64,000 nt of DNA from Dolomedes plantarius (GCA_907164885.2 OU015490.1:12326966-12390965); one strand, 5' to 3'; positions 1-17,471 are shown, numbered from the stretch's first letter. The notes: a model not told the origin generated them from the sequence alone. A program made the numbers and translations.

Positions 1-214
1 TATCGTTGTATTCTAAAAATACACTAGAAAAGTCTAGGAGTGGAAATAATTCTACTTATAAACCAAAGTGAAGCAATGCCAGGAATCCCTCTATAATAGA
101 AAATATGTTTGCATTTCAATTTAAATTAAACCCCCCAAAAATGTGAGGTAGTCTTTTCTAACGAAACTACACCAGGTTATTAACGTAAGATTACTTATCG
201 TTGCTTACCTCTTT

Positions 215-239
215 TGTATATATATATGCATGTATGTGT

Positions 240-286
<47 letters not shown>

Positions 287-288
287 AC
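215..288. repeat. (TA)n/(TG)n microsatellite
   Basis: An alternating TA tract passes into about nine TG units. Any ORF through it is a simple-repeat artefact. Confidence 0.95.
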
Positions 289-1754
289 AAAATTTTGACG
301 CATTTTGGTAATTTTCTGTTTAACTGTTCACTGCTTGTCCAAGAGATACAGACAGTATTAGGTGCACTACCAAAATTACAACTGGTGATTCAGGACATCT
401 GACATTTTTCTTTCCGGAGGACCGTTTTGAGGAACATAATCCTACTTTAATATAATAATGCTAGAGTGATGGCCAATTTATCAATTGGTGATATGGACAT
501 TTCTGCTCACACAGCTTTGCAGTTGGTTAAAAGTACAACAGTTTACAAGTTCAGTTGATCTGAGAGGAATTCTGCATTGGCGGGTAAGGGAAAACTCTTA
601 ATACTCATTTAAAGCATTTGGCAGGAAATAAATCATTCATCTTTCCGCCAACAGATGTTAGTAATGAAAAGTTAAATTAACACATTTTTTACTTCAGTGC
701 GATCAATCTTTTCCTAAATATAATAAATTATGGTATAGCATATTTAAATGTTTAGATATTAAATGCTAATCTAATTCCTATGTCATCTTTGGAAAATATT
801 TCTATATTTTCATACTACCTATTTCTTATGTATCATTATTTCCGAAGATACTTTAATTTCTGAAGGAATATATCTAATAAACACCTAAAAACAAATGTTT
901 ATATCCCAACATACATCTACGCAACATACATCTACCCAACATAATTTACACGATAAAGAACTAAAAATTTTCAAATGAATCTACAGATTTTAATAAACCA
1001 ATATAATAATAAATCATTCAAGAAATGCATGAAATAAAATTTGTTGAGTACGTAAGTATAATTTGAAAAAAATCTACCAACATGGAAAAAATGACATTTA
1101 AAAAAGTTCTTGAATATTCCATCCAAGCAGCAACATAAAAACTAAGGGTTTGATTTACCTCTAATGTTAAATATTTTTAGCCCTAAAAAGTGCATTTATC
1201 ATTTCAGAAAAAATAGGTTATATACACTTTTTTCAGCTCGCCTTAAAGACGGTATTAAGGTAATGATACCTTAATGGATCTAACTTTTCCGTGCGCAAAA
1301 ATCTGTCAACGAAGATTAACAAGTTATTATTTATTTTATCATATAATGATGATGGATGTTTAATTGCTTTATCCTAACCTTGTATAATTTTCAGAAATTT
1401 CGGTTTTTTCTAAAAAAGTTTAATATTTTTAATCCCGCAAGAAAAAATGTGTTTAAACGTTCCTTTTTACACTTTTTTCTTCATAAATTTTTTCTCTCGA
1501 TTTTGCATAGTCTGTAGATGAAAAATGTATTTTCTTAGTTCAAGATACTTTAATTCTATGTGATATTTTTAAGATAATCGATACACTTTTATTTACAAGG
1601 TTTTTAAAGAAATTTATATAATATGTCCTATATGCATGATAATGTATATAAATTAAGCTACATATGACATACTATAAGAACAAATAATTAATGTGTGAAA
1701 TGATCTTATCTAAAATCTTTCTAAGTTATCACATATTGATAATATCTTTCCGCT
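289..1754. other. AT-rich DNA, no gene recognised
   Basis: There is no long ORF, no paired inverted repeat and no RNA-gene signature that I can see. The composition resembles ordinary intergenic or intronic DNA. Confidence 0.6.
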
Positions 1755-2240
1755 TTCCTGGGTTCGTTACGATTGAATAAGAATCTCTTCAGAAAGTTCA
1801 CACGAAATAAATTTATTATTTTGTAAATTATTCAGGCGTATACACAAATTCAAACATGAAAGACGTAAGAACTCTGTTCTATATAGCAGAAAATTCTAAA
1901 AACACAAGTCAGGATACCAAAATTATCAATATAATACACGCCAATTAACGCAGGTACAACACATTTAATTTTCACTAGGAAATTAAACTCAGTTCCAATG
2001 CCAATGTCAGATGTATTTATAGATTTCCAAAGCACCCTCTATAGGTTAGTCCCAGATAGATATTTCTACAAGCTTCCAGAAAGGTATAGTCGGGAAGTTG
2101 GCGAAATATCGCCAAATCTGGAGACCAAAATAATCCACAAAATCCATCACTAACTTACCACGATCATAACCACGATAACTCTCATATTTGATGAGATTCC
2201 CATAAACTCCCATGTTAAATATATAGCTATAGGACATCTG
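1755..2240 (-). repeat. LTR-like promoter/poly(A) block
   Basis: Read on the minus strand, this block has a CTATAAATA box near 2010-2022. About 200 bases further on, near 1810-1820, there is an AATAATAAA poly(A) signal. That order and spacing fit the U3-R-U5 layout of an LTR. I cannot fix TG/CA ends or a target-site duplication, and there are no adjacent gag or pol sequences, so a solo LTR is only a hypothesis. The two short ORFs on the minus strand here resemble no known protein. Confidence 0.3.
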
Positions 2241-3140
2241 TCATAGAAGCCCTTTTAACGAAACAAAGTGCAATATTTACAAAAGTCGTAACAATATTAC
2301 GAATTTTGTATTATAAATGTAATTTTGTATTAGCAAAGAATTTTGCATTAACAACATTACTGCCATCTGTTGGTTGAAAGAGGAAGGTTTTTTTTTCGCC
2401 AAAACGATATCATTTCGGGAAAGTTGCTTTGTGATGTGGTTCTGAGCCTAAAAAAAAGACAGTATTCTTGAATGATTAGAAAAAGCCAAAAATGTTTTCA
2501 TTAGTTTTGATGAGTTGTTCACGATTCAAAATAGCAATTACTAATATATTTAGATTTTGAGTTTTATATCAAACGAGTTGTTAAAATGGCTGACATTCCT
2601 ACATATAGATTCCTACATTTCGTTATATGGTTGAAATACTTGAATAAGTGATTTCAATATGGAAATTTTCATATAATGCCAAAACTAGCTTTAATTCCTT
2701 TAACAGATAATTCTATGGCATTATGACAGATGTTGATATGTCATTATTTTGTGTTTTCGGCAAATTAAAAAAGCAACATTTGTTGTGAAATACAAAATCG
2801 CTCGATTAAGTTTTTTAACTCAAATATTCTTTAGTTAATACTCATATTCAGCCTCAAGCATATGGCTGGTCTTCAATGAAACTTTTCAATTAGGGACTAA
2901 AATATTCAGTTAGGGATCAAATATTACCTCGTTTATACATAAAAGCATTTGCTAATACAAATGACTTAGTATTATTTCGTAATTCCACTATCAGCTTTTA
3001 CCACATTAAAGAACCATTTTTAAGTGTGACATATCAATTGAAAACATAAAATTGAATTTTTCGGACATATCAACATCTGCCATAACGCCACAGAAATATA
3101 TTAAACGTTTTATACAAAACTCAAAATCAAAATATATTAG
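2241..3140. other. AT-rich DNA, no gene recognised
   Basis: Nothing beyond AT-rich unique-looking sequence is visible. Confidence 0.55.
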
Positions 3141-3455
3141 TACCATATTTTTTGGACTATAAGAAGCCCCGGACAATGAGACGCACCTCAAATTTAGAGG
3201 AGGAATTTTAGAAGAGAATATTTTGCATTTTGTAGGTATATAAATATATTTTCAATTTCTTACTAAATAAAGATAAAAAATATATAATAAATATAATAAA
3301 TAATATATATATATATAATATAATTAATATATATAATATATGTAATAACATATTTACTTATATTTAATGTTACCTTTGAAACGTAAGACGCATCCCAATT
3401 TTAAGTCGATTTTTTTATGTAAAATGGTACGTCTTAAGGCCCAAAAAATACGGTA
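3141..3455. mobile_element. MITE with TA-flanked inverted ends
   Basis: The left end TACCATATTTTTTGGACTAT pairs with the reverse complement of the right end, TACCGTATTTTTTGGGCCTT. Both ends then run on into GACGCACC/GACGTACC-type sequence. A TA dinucleotide sits at each edge, as expected for a Tc1/mariner or pogo-type target site. The inside (315 bp total) is AT-rich and non-coding. A short cousin with similar ends lies at 52988-53075. Confidence 0.75.
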
Positions 3456-3504
3456 ATCCTTACTTTGAGTCGCCAGCAGCTCATCAAAACTAATGAAAAC
3501 ATTT

Positions 3505-3540
3505 TTGGTTGATTGATTGGTTGATTGATTTGGTTTGGTT
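3505..3540. repeat. GATT/GGTT simple repeat
   Basis: Short degenerate tandem repeat of GATTGATTGGTT type. Confidence 0.7.
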
Positions 3541-4750
3541 CATTTAAAAATACTTACTATGTCAATATTAAGCAATACGATAAAAAATGGCAAATTTTAC
3601 TTTATGTATTAAACAACATACCTGTTTATTTATATTGAGTAATTTTAGATTTTATTTACCATGTTTTTGTTAACTTCCTTTCTTGTTTGTTTATGTGTTT
3701 GTCCCTTACAAATCTTGCAATCGATTTTTAACTTACTTCCGACTAGATAGACATTTGAAACTTTTAGAATAGCTCAGAACACGATGACAATGCATTTGTT
3801 AATACTTTTAGCCATCTTTAAGCAGAATTAAATTAATTTTCAGTTAATTTTATTTTGTAGACTGGTGCAGCCATCTATCGACCGAAACGGGAGCAAAAAG
3901 TTAAACGCAAGTTAACTTCCAATTCACTTCATTTTCTTTCAAGTTGATAGGATAATTCATCAAAAATTTTCTTTTTGAAGTATTTATTAATACATAGAAT
4001 TGTCAAGTTTATATGATTGAACAGAAAATTTAAAAACATGGTATATGAAAAGTTTTTTTTTAATCTTGTAATTATTTGAATTTCATTGGCTGCGTTGAAT
4101 GCTGCTTTATATCCTAAGTATTGCAAATCTAAATTATTTAAATTTATTATAACCGCTATTAAGTAAATACTATAAAATAAATATGAAAAATAAATAAACT
4201 GCGGATCTCTCAAATCCTAATCACAGAGCAGTCTCACTTTGAGTATTATTTTATGCTCAAAGAGAATTATTATATTTAGTAAGTATACATAAAACTTGAA
4301 TGAAATGCATTTTGCCCTTTAGCAGGTTGAATCCAGTCATATAATTGGATTTACTATACGCTAAACAATAACATGTTCCGTACAGTTCAGCAAATATACA
4401 GAATTTCCACATCAGCGAATACAGTGAAAGTAGAGAATGTCTCAAAGTACAAAAGAGAACACTTTTAGCTTGCTAGAAGAAATCAATTGTTCCATAACAG
4501 TTGCTTAGCCACCTATTAATCAAGAGTTTCCGCGGATGTTTCTCGTGAATCTGCCCAGAGAAAGTTCAGGCTGCCCAAAAGTTTATTTTAATATGTATAA
4601 TTTACATTACATTCGGTAAAATGTCGTATTTCGTAATGAATTATTTATAAACGTAATTTGTTGTAATTTATCAAAGCATTGTAGCAAGTGCAGATTTAAT
4701 TTATGATATCGTGTTTCAACTTTACAATAAGATTTCTTTCTAATATTATT
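3541..4750. other. AT-rich DNA, no gene recognised
   Basis: Two minus-strand ORFs of 62-94 codons (3929-4213 and 4257-4445) resemble no protein and have AT-driven composition. Nothing else is seen. Confidence 0.5.
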
Positions 4751-5452
4751 TTAAAGGGACCGTGGATCTTCATTTAAGCATTTTTTTTACTGTAAAATTG
4801 ATTGTGCTATTGGAAAAAAAATCTGTACGTTAATAGTAACAAAATAGTTTTTTGTCAGGTAAAAAATCATTTACGAAGCTTCTACGAAGTGAGTAATAAA
4901 TGTAAATGTAGTAATAAACTTTAAATCTATTTTTCTCAAAACAGATTTTTTAAGGTATTTAGATTTTTAAATTTTCCCCATGACTTAATTTTTTTTCAAA
5001 ATTCGTGAAAATAATGAGGAAGAATCCTTATACTGTTTACAAAGAAACTGTGTATGCATTTTACAATTCGACTTCATTAAGTTAATTAAATTTGACTTAT
5101 AACTTATTATAAGGCAAATTTTGATGAAAATCGGGATGGAATTCAGAAAAAAAAGTCTCTCAAAAATTTACTATTCAAGGGATTAAATTATCGATACCCA
5201 TAGTTTTTTGCAATACAGTTTTAAGTGATTAAAATGCAAAAGCGAGGAAATATCTCCAAAATTAAGTAGCAAGGAACATTTTAAAATTGTGTTTATAGAT
5301 TTCAAATTTTTGAAACAATCTTAAACTTATAATAAGATTGGAAATTTCCTTTAAGGTTGTCTATATACTTATGGTGGAATGTATATATGTATAGAATTTC
5401 GTATATCTGACGTAAAAAGTAAAATTAAAATAACGTCTACCGTTCCCTTAAA
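4751..5452. mobile_element. Dispersed inverted-end repeat, copy A
   Basis: The left end reads TTAAAGGGACCGTGGATCTT and the right end, reverse-complemented, TTTAAGGGAACGGTAGACGT. The 0.7-kb AT-rich body is non-coding. It aligns through most of its length with copy B (13295-14021). Shared blocks include a stretch beginning ACAATTCGACTTCATTAA and one beginning TGATGAAAATCGGGATGGAA. Copies C and D share the end motif and parts of the body. It is probably a non-autonomous DNA transposon. TTAA at the edges may be the target site or part of the TIR. Confidence 0.75.
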
Positions 5453-6604
5453 GGCTTTCGGTAATCAACATTGTAATTAAGTAATAACTAAAATAAATAT
5501 AAAGCTTACAAAATTGAATTAAGTGAGAAAAATTAATACATTTGAGATAAAACACAGATTTTCCCTTTAGTTTTATGCTTATTTCTACTTATTGTGATGG
5601 TATATACTCCTAAATATGATGCTTATTCTATTGCCAAAAGTATTTTACAAATTTATCTGATCATTATATTCTATATTTTCAAATTTTATCTATTCATCAG
5701 TGAAATAAATTCAGTATATTTATTTTGTTCTTTTGCAAATCATACTGTCTAGTTATAAAATAAAGAAAAGTTTACATGAGAGGAAAATATTTGACAGTCA
5801 CAAATATTTTTTTTAGATGATGTTCATAACTTTAAATAAAATAAATCATAAATTTCAACAAATCTGCATGACTGCAAATGAAGTCAATTACATCAATAAA
5901 TAACTCTTACAAGATATACGGTTACATGTTTTACATGCATCATTTCCTCCATATTAGATAAATTTAACAAAGACAAGCAATCCTATGTTTTATAAGCAAA
6001 CTTTTCATTTCTGGGTCTAATAGTTATGAAATGCTAAAGGACATAAATATAATGACGTTTAGAAAATATTTTAAGACAAACTGATTTTGATTTCTCGTTT
6101 GAAATTTGTCAAACATCTATTAACAGACTTAAACCTGGAACAGTTAATAATATTTATCATGTCTATGTACAAATTTCTATTACTCGTTTTGTATTTCATT
6201 AATTGCTTTGAATTACTCTTCCGATTAAACCTCCATAACTTATTCTGTTGATAAATGGAAATTTATTGTGATTCCATTGTTATCAATTACCTCAGGAGTT
6301 GCTTTCTTTGTGCAAGGCTACCCACTCTGTTCATTGATTCAGAAACTCATATTATTATTTAACTCTGCAAATAGATCTCTTTAAAATACAAACCAAACGG
6401 CTCCAAAACCATGTTATAATGCTATTGAATTAAGTGGGCTGAAATCCCAAGAATCCTAATAAGGAATTCCTAAATCTAAAGAAACAAATTTCTCCCGCTA
6501 AAAGACTTTATGCCAATGTATTGAATACATTGTTTGAAACGTTTACTCTTTTAATCTCTCTCTTTCCTAAATTTATGTCACACACACGCGCGCAGTCATT
6601 TAAG
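5453..6604. other. AT-rich DNA, no gene recognised
   Basis: No ORF or repeat of note until a short CACACACGCGCGC run near 6580. Confidence 0.55.
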
Positions 6605-8318
6605 TACAAGGTGGTTATAATTAAATTTCCAGTTTGAATGGTCATAAACGGAAAACTACTGGTCGAATGTTATCAAACTTGGTAATATTTTAAAGGAGGT
6701 CATGGGAATTTCTTTTCCACAAAAAAAGTTCAAAAACTCCCTACCAGGGGGGAAATAATACTGTATGCAATATTGTTAAACGAAATAAGGCTCGGAATCT
6801 AACTTAACCTTTTGCTACACGGGTTTAACATTTTGTATACCCTTAAGAAACATTGACCTAAACAAAATTACTATTTAAAGCGTGCATATTCTGGAAATCG
6901 TTTTCTTACAGATCGCTATTTTGTGAATTTTGAAGTCTGAATTCGGCCCTAAGACATGAAGATATCGGTTTAAACCTTTTTAATTGTTTCTAAAACGAAG
7001 CTGTTTGTGGGGAGTATGCAAAACCGTAATGGCTTGTAATTGGTTTACAGCAGGAAGAAACAAATGATGTATGTAGATGTACTTTACACGTCATTTGATT
7101 TTCCAGATAAAAATGAGCCTATTTGTCAGAGTTCTCATTGTTATGTATCGACAACGTTTCTAACCATGCAAGATCGTGCTTTTCTCGTTAAATGTTATTA
7201 TGAATGCGATAGCAATGACGGCGTGCTTTGCAATGGTATCGTTCAGTAACAGGCATACGCCGAGGGCCAGTGACCACATGCAGCGTACGAACTGTCGCAC
7301 GTCGAATGGACCATGGAGTACGGTGTACAAAATTGTCCGTAAAGTGCAGCAGTTCTACCCATACAAAATCAAACATGTTCATGAACTTAAACGTAACGAT
7401 CCTGCTGCAAGAGAATCTTTCGCTGGAAATTGACTAACATTGGCCATGGAGCATTTTGTGGACAGATGAAGCCCATTTTTACGTAAATGGCGATGTAAAC
7501 ACCCATAACTGCAGGATTTTGGCCAAACAAACCCGTCATGTTATCTACCCAATTCCATTGCATTCTCCTAGTGTCACCGTTTGGTGTGGTATGACGGCTA
7601 GTTTCATACCTGGGCCATTTTCTTTGGACAGCACTCGACAGCTGGACCTCTTACATGCACCGTGACTGCAACTCGCTTAGAGTCAGTCTTAAGATGCTTG
7701 TTGATACCTGAACTCCAGCAACGTCAAATTTTAGACACCATGATTTTTATGCCGGACGGGGCCACACCGCACATTGGTACATATATCACACTGTTAGTTA
7801 AGCAGCATTTCACGAAGAATCGGATTATAGGCCGAAACTTACCCACAAAATGGCCATCCCGGTCACCAGACCTCAACCCCTGTGACTTCTGGCTATGGGG
7901 TTATCTCAAAAGCACTGTTTATTGTGATAATCCAAAGAATTTGGCGGAATTGAAAGATGCGATACACCGACATGTCCGTAACATTCCTCCTGATATGCTA
8001 AGAGCTACTGTTGAGAATGCAGTAAGGCGATTTAACTTGCTTTCGGAAAATAGTGGAAGCCACATTAAACGTGCTTTGTAACACGTTTCAGAAACGGTTA
8101 AAAACATTTTAAAACGATGTCTTCATGTCTTATTTCGTTTAAAAATATTGCATACAGCACCATTTACCCCCTGGTGCTGAGGGTTTGAACTTTTTTTTTT
8201 GGCGGAAAAGAAATTCCCATGATCTACTTTAAACTATTGCAAGTTTAATAACATTTGGTCTAGTAGTTTTCCTTTTATGACCATTGAAATGTGAAACTTT
8301 AATTATAACCACCCTGTA
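6605..8318 (+). mobile_element. Tc1/mariner-group element with long TIRs
   Basis: The ends are imperfect inverted repeats of roughly 190 bp. The left starts TACAAGGTGGTTATAATTAA and the right, reverse-complemented, TACAGGGTGGTTATAATTAA. TA is present at both outer edges. The repeats extend inward to a shared block around ATACTGTATGCAATATT and AACGAAATAAG. Between them lies one decayed transposase gene on the plus strand. Total length is 1,714 bp. The element appears to have landed in a CA/TA-rich simple-sequence region. Confidence 0.9.
7168..8081 (+). pseudogene. Tc1/mariner-group transposase, frameshifted
   Basis: This was a cut-and-paste transposase. The N-terminal helix-turn-helix start (MQDRAFLVKCYYE) is followed in another frame by a second DNA-binding block (YRSVTGIRRGP). 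The catalytic core then appears in two further frames: LWTDEAHFYVNG (first Asp, near 7456), and MPDGATPHIG (second Asp) with SRSPDLNPCDFWLWG (third Asp) in the last frame, 7662-8081. I count 37 residues between the second and third Asp, as in DD37D-type members of the IS630-Tc1-mariner superfamily, though the family call is tentative. At least three frameshifts make it non-functional. A 3' fragment of a related gene lies at 16767-17459. Confidence 0.85.
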
Positions 8319-9215
8319 TACTTATATACAAACATACACATAACATACCACGCAGAGAGAAGCATACAGACGCTCGTATACGCGTACAGCTATCAGGACA
8401 AATTTTCACACATTCATAAGCACACACTAATACAAACATATACTACTTTAATGAATATAGAGATATACATCAATTCATATACGCCCATGTATACTTTAAC
8501 GCGTACACAATGAGACAGACACTTACTGATAGAGAAATATACACATATAAAGATGCAGACAAAGGTATTGTAAAAAAAAATCTGACATACTTCCAGAGGT
8601 AATGATTTCACCATGGACTAGTCGCATTGAAATATCTGAAAAATAAATAAAGTTTAAAATGTTATACCGTGTAGAAACAAATATCTTTAAGCTATATATT
8701 TTTATATTACTGAACCAACGGGATATATATAAGCAGTATACTTCGGTATCTTGGAGATATATATGAAAATGTATCAGTATGAAATATTCCTTGCATTTGC
8801 GATTTTTCCTCCCCGTTATTTTTCATGTTCCAAGACACCCAATTTTCTGGACAAAACTTGACCAAAAGTGTCATTTATTTTCATGACCAGTAGTGGATGT
8901 TTCTCGTATATCATGTACGAAGTTTAAGACATGTATTCACATTACGTTAAGTGAAGTAAGGTGTAGCTTTTCCGAAATTCTTTTCAGTACTTTTAAGAGT
9001 GATGTCCGAAATTTTAGTATTAGGAAGGAAGTATTTATTCTAAAGGTATTTTTTATAAATATTTGTAGTCCTGCACAGTCTTTGCTTAAAATTTTAACAA
9101 ATTCTATGAAAATCCGGTTTGTGCATGCAAAACAAACTTTCTGGTTTTAAACAAACGATTAAATTTTATCATTGGCTGTATGCAATGTGGTAAAAATTTG
9201 CTAAGGTTGATCTGT
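8319..9215. other. Simple-sequence-rich DNA, no gene recognised
   Basis: The first ~250 bases are degenerate TA/CA-rich sequence. The 85-codon plus ORF at 8893-9150 has no recognisable domain, and I do not call it a gene. Confidence 0.5.
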
Positions 9216-9217
9216 GG

Positions 9218-9265
9218 TAATCCTCAGCCAGAACTGGGAGTTGAACCAGGGTCTCCTAAGAACAG
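9218..9265 (-). repeat. tRNA-like (SINE) B-box remnant
   Basis: On the minus strand GGTTCAACTCCCAG fits a pol III B box embedded in a tRNA T-arm. No A box is left upstream because the (TA)n tract begins there. Likely a truncated tRNA-derived SINE. Confidence 0.4.
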
Positions 9266-9276
9266 AGACACATGGT

Positions 9277-9308
9277 TATAATATATATATATATAATATA
9301 TTAGACAC

Positions 9309-9376
<68 letters not shown>
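9277..9376. repeat. (TA)n(TG)n microsatellite
   Basis: TA tract followed by TG units. Confidence 0.95.
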
Positions 9377-9377
<1 letters not shown>

Positions 9378-10064
9378 AAGTAATAATAACGCCCCACTAA
9401 TATTAATTGTCCTATATCTAACGCGTAACTTAATTTTTCCTCAATAAAGTCCAGCCCTATTTCAAAAACGAAATGGAAAATCGAAATAACCTAATATTCT
9501 CTTTAACGCATGCGCAGAAAGTTATTTTTAAACTTCCGTGATTCGATCCACCTTCGAAGAAATACCACGTGATCGGGGTCAACCAATTAAAAGAATTCTA
9601 AGCCTAGCGACAAAATCAGAAGTTACTTAGAATAAAAAGGTGAGACGGAACATTTTCGCGCTCTCTCTTTCTTTGGCGCTGTTTCATTACTTAATTGCTC
9701 GCTGTCCACGTACTGCTCCAAAATTTATTAGTATGTAATTGTATTCGATATTCAAGCCTGGACAGCTATGGGCTGTCCGTTGACGTTATTGTCAAACATC
9801 ATGTCTTCAGCTGGTGCCAATTCGTTCAACTATGTATAGCTGTGTATCTTCTTTGATGTCTTGAAGTTTGGTTCCATGGAACAAAATATTTCAAGTGTTC
9901 ATCATGTTCCTGTTCTTTCCTAAAGTGTTTATGTGTTAACCCATCTCCTGTACCGGTCTATTAGAAGTATTACCACTCTGGCTATGTCAATAATGTCGTG
10001 TCGCATCTCCTCAACAAAGTTAAAGTATTTGTGCGTTGAAGTACCCGTTTCATCGTTATAAAAA
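9377..10064. repeat. Repeat related to 40141-40740
   Basis: The first ~130 bases match the start of the block at 40141: TAACGCC-CAC, ATTAAT, then CTCAATAAA. Both copies directly follow a (TA)n-type tract. An AATAAA signal and the position suggest an LTR or retroelement end, but no boundaries can be set. The remainder is non-coding and unassigned. Confidence 0.4.
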
Positions 10065-10242
10065 TACAGTGAAATCTCGATCTATCGTTTTTCAAGGGAC
10101 CGACTGAAATGAACGATAAATGCGGAAATGCGATAGATGCGGAAACATAACAAAGCAATATGATCGTTGGGACTGGATAAAATGAACAACACATACGGAA
10201 AAACGATGGATCCGAAAATGATCGATCGAGATTCCACTGTAT
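10065..10242. mobile_element. pogo-like MITE, copy 1
   Basis: A 178-bp element with TA at both ends. The left end is CAGTGAAATCTCGATCTATC, and the right end reverse-complemented is CAGTGGAATCTCGATCGATC. The inside is also weakly palindromic, with GGGACCGACTGAA and ATAACAAAGCAATATGAT blocks shared with copy 2 at 40959-41135. CAGT-type termini with TA target sites are typical of pogo/Tigger MITEs. Confidence 0.88.
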
Positions 10243-13294
<3,052 letters not shown>

Positions 13295-14021
13295 GGGCAT
13301 CGTGGACCTTTATTTGAGCAAATCTTTTTTGTTGTAATATTGATTGTGTTATTATAAAAAAATATATTTTTGTAGGAAAAAGTACCAGAATAGTTTTTTT
13401 CAAGTAAAAATTCATTTATGAAGCATCTGTGAGGAAATTAATGAAGGTAAGTGTAGTAATAAACTTGAAATCTCCTTTTTCTCAAAACAGATTTTTCAAG
13501 GCTTTTATATTTTTTTTTAAATGCTCCATGCGACTTAATTATTGTTTGAAATTCATGAAATTGGTTAGGAAGAATCGTGATACTGTTTATAATGAAACTG
13601 GGCATTTATTTTACAATTCGACTTCATTAAGGTAATTAAATTTGATTTATAACTTATTAAAAGGCAAAATTTTGATGAAAATCGGGATGGAATTCAGAAA
13701 ATAATCTGTGAAACATTAACATTCATGGGATAAAATAATTTGTACCCAGAATTGATTGTAATACAGTTTTAAGTGATTAAAATGCAAAATCGACGAAATA
13801 CCTTAAAAATTAAGTCATAAAGAGCGTTTAAAAACTTTTTAAATAAGTTCTAAATTTTAAAAAAGTTCTTAAAATTAATAAGACAGAAATATTAATAAGA
13901 CTGGAAAATTCTTTTAAGGTATTCTATATACTTATTTGTGAAATGTATTTATGCACAAAATTTCGTATCTCTATGATAAAAAGTAAAAATTAATACATTT
14001 TAACGTCCATCGTTCCCTTAA
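13295..14021. mobile_element. Dispersed inverted-end repeat, copy B
   Basis: Aligns with copy A along its whole length. The left end is worn (CATCGTGGACCTT), while the right end keeps CGTCCATCGTTCCCTTA. Non-coding. Confidence 0.75.
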
Positions 14022-14094
14022 CCATTTATATATCTTTCTTAATATTAAGATAAATGAATTTAGAGATTAGTGAGTAGTATTTTTTTTAAATATA

Positions 14095-15390
14095 CTAGAT
14101 GTATTACCCGGCTTTGCTCGGGATTCAGTTTCTGGTATTATTATTTTTCAATGATTAGCCTCATGTTATGATGTTCTAAAGTTTTCGCTAAAATTCTTTT
14201 GCGGTAGCAAATAGCATTGGTTTGTTGTCGGTGCTGTCGTTGTTCATCGCTTTCCTCTCCTTTTGATGTTGAAGCTCGAAGACGATCGTATGTTTGACGC
14301 GTTAAAAGTTTCTTCATCAGTCTCACTGCTTCGGATCACTACAATTCGAATTCTGTTGCCTTTGAGCTCTTGGGAATGTTTATTCTTCAGATTCTTGTGT
14401 GCGTCTAACTGCATTTTGAATTCTGTTGGCTTCGCGCGCTTGGGAACGTTTTTTTTCAGATTCTTGTGTTTGTCAAACTGCATTTCGAATTCTGTTGGCT
14501 TCGCACTCATCTGTTTTTTTTTCATCACATTGCTCATTTCTCAATCTTTGACATTTTGCCCTTACTTCTCCAGGATTAAAAGTTGCTCTCCTCTTTTTGG
14601 GCATTTTAAAGCATTAATTTACAGCTAGTCAATAACGTTTGAATGGATTGAGATCACATTCAATATTAAAACACAGCAAATCTGATAATTATTTTAGAAA
14701 AAGTATATACACGTATTTCATGCTCGGAATTCTTTTTCAAAACTAAATCGTCTTCTACGTTTCAATACCACTTTCAGACTTTCTTAATTATAATATACAC
14801 GTATTTCACGATTGTAATTCTTTCTCTAAACTAAATCATCTCTTATGTTTCAATGTCACTTGAGTTATATAAATCATCTCGTCAAGGCTAAAAGCACGTG
14901 TTTCTAGCTAAGTGAACGTGTCCTTCAGTACATTTGAGTTTGTACAGGTATCTTGGGATAGATTCAATTCATGAAATGGATAGATAACACATTCAATGAA
15001 AATGAATGATTTCCATCCTTATATATTCATTAAAAAAAAGAAATATTCCGGCGTTGCCACGTATATGAAAATAATAGATAAATTCATTCTTGCATGCATC
15101 AATATATGAATAATTCACATTTTTAATTCATGTCTGTTTATTTTTTACGAAAATGTTATAATTTAATTGGCAACAATGAAATGTTACAATGGCTTTGGAC
15201 AAAAATATTCGTTGATACCGCGCAAACCTGTTCATACATAATTCGGGAACGGAACGTCGTAGCGGGATGAAAATTGTCTATAACCTTAGTGCAAGTACAA
15301 GTAATAAGTTGACCAAGTTTCATCGCAATCCGATGAACTGTACGGCAGCGCATAAAATACGAACAAACAAACTTTCATTTTTATATATAG
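14095..15390 (-). mobile_element. Helitron-like element, truncated
   Basis: On the minus strand the 5' end reads CTATATATAAAAATGAAAGT followed by TTGTTTGTTCG, a common Helitron start. The 3' end has a short hairpin (CCCGAGCAAAGCCGGG), then ACATCTAG, with T as the next base. CTAG ends after a hairpin and insertion between A and T are Helitron hallmarks. Near the 3' side lies a fragment resembling the N-terminal region of Helitron Rep/helicase proteins. At about 1.3 kb it is a non-autonomous deletion derivative. Confidence 0.75.
14141..14610 (-). pseudogene. Helitron Rep/helicase N-terminal fragment
   Basis: Minus-strand reading shows two tandem ~21-residue units, KPTEFEMQFDKHKNLKK and KPTEFKMQLDAHKNLKN. 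They are followed by ETDEETFN and, in another frame, ESDEQRQHRQQTNAICYR. These charged, repeated Asn/Thr-Glu-x-Glu units resemble the region upstream of the Rep domain in arthropod Helitron proteins. The Rep HUH motif and the helicase are absent. There is at least one frameshift. The assignment rests on family resemblance from memory and on the matching Helitron termini. Confidence 0.6.
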
Positions 15391-16725
<1,335 letters not shown>

Positions 16726-16766
16726 CAAGTCAATGCCTTAATCAGACAATCTTCATACAGCATTGA

Positions 16767-17459
16767 GCATCACCACATATTGGATTATCGGTGCGAAATA
16801 TGTTGCGCCATCGACTTACAGAAGAAAGGGTCGTCTGTCGCTTTTTTCCTCTTGCATGGCCACCAGGCTCATCGGACCTAACCCCATGGGACTTCTACCT
16901 GTGGGGTTATTTAAAGTCCAAAAAGTATCTTGGTGGAGCCTCGAATTTGGAGGCCCCTAAAGGACAGCATATTTCGGACTATGATGAACATTCCTGGTGA
17001 CGCTCGGTCGTTGACAACGTAGTGTTCAGGATGCAATGTGTCGTCCACCAGGACTGTGGTCACTTTGAAGGCGAGAGAAGTGAATTTGCTGACTAAAGCG
17101 GTGTTGCAGTGTAATTTATTTGCTATTAATTTGTCTGGTTATTACCACTCTTTCGATATTCACCCCTTATCTGCATAGCCCGAAATACTTGAGTAGTCAT
17201 ATGAGTTGACGATTACGTAGTCGTGAATTTGCATTTGATGATTTACTTGTGTTTCATGCAAATTCTTAGTTTCGCAGACAGCAGCAATGCCATATCTTCT
17301 GCTATCGGCAACTTTTGGAACTATCTTTTTTTCCCCTTCCACGGAAACTCTTTCCCATGTCGTCCCTAGTCCCTCTATGAATTTCGTTTGAATTCCATCT
17401 GATAGATCGCGCTGCAGCATGGCTCTGAGTAGTGTCAGTCAAATAAAAAACACTCTGTA
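16767..17459 (+). pseudogene. 3' fragment of Tc1/mariner-group transposase
   Basis: The plus strand from ~16790 shows CRFFPLAWPPGSSDLTPWDF and then YLWGYLKSKKYLGGASNLE. This is the third-Asp region and tail of a transposase related to the one at 7168-8081. The reading frame is then lost, but VDNVVFRMQCV-like sequence follows in another frame. The right edge ends CACTCTGTA with a TA, as in such TIRs. The 5' half is missing, and a (TA)n tract lies just upstream. Confidence 0.7.
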
Positions 17460-17471
17460 TATGCATGCATA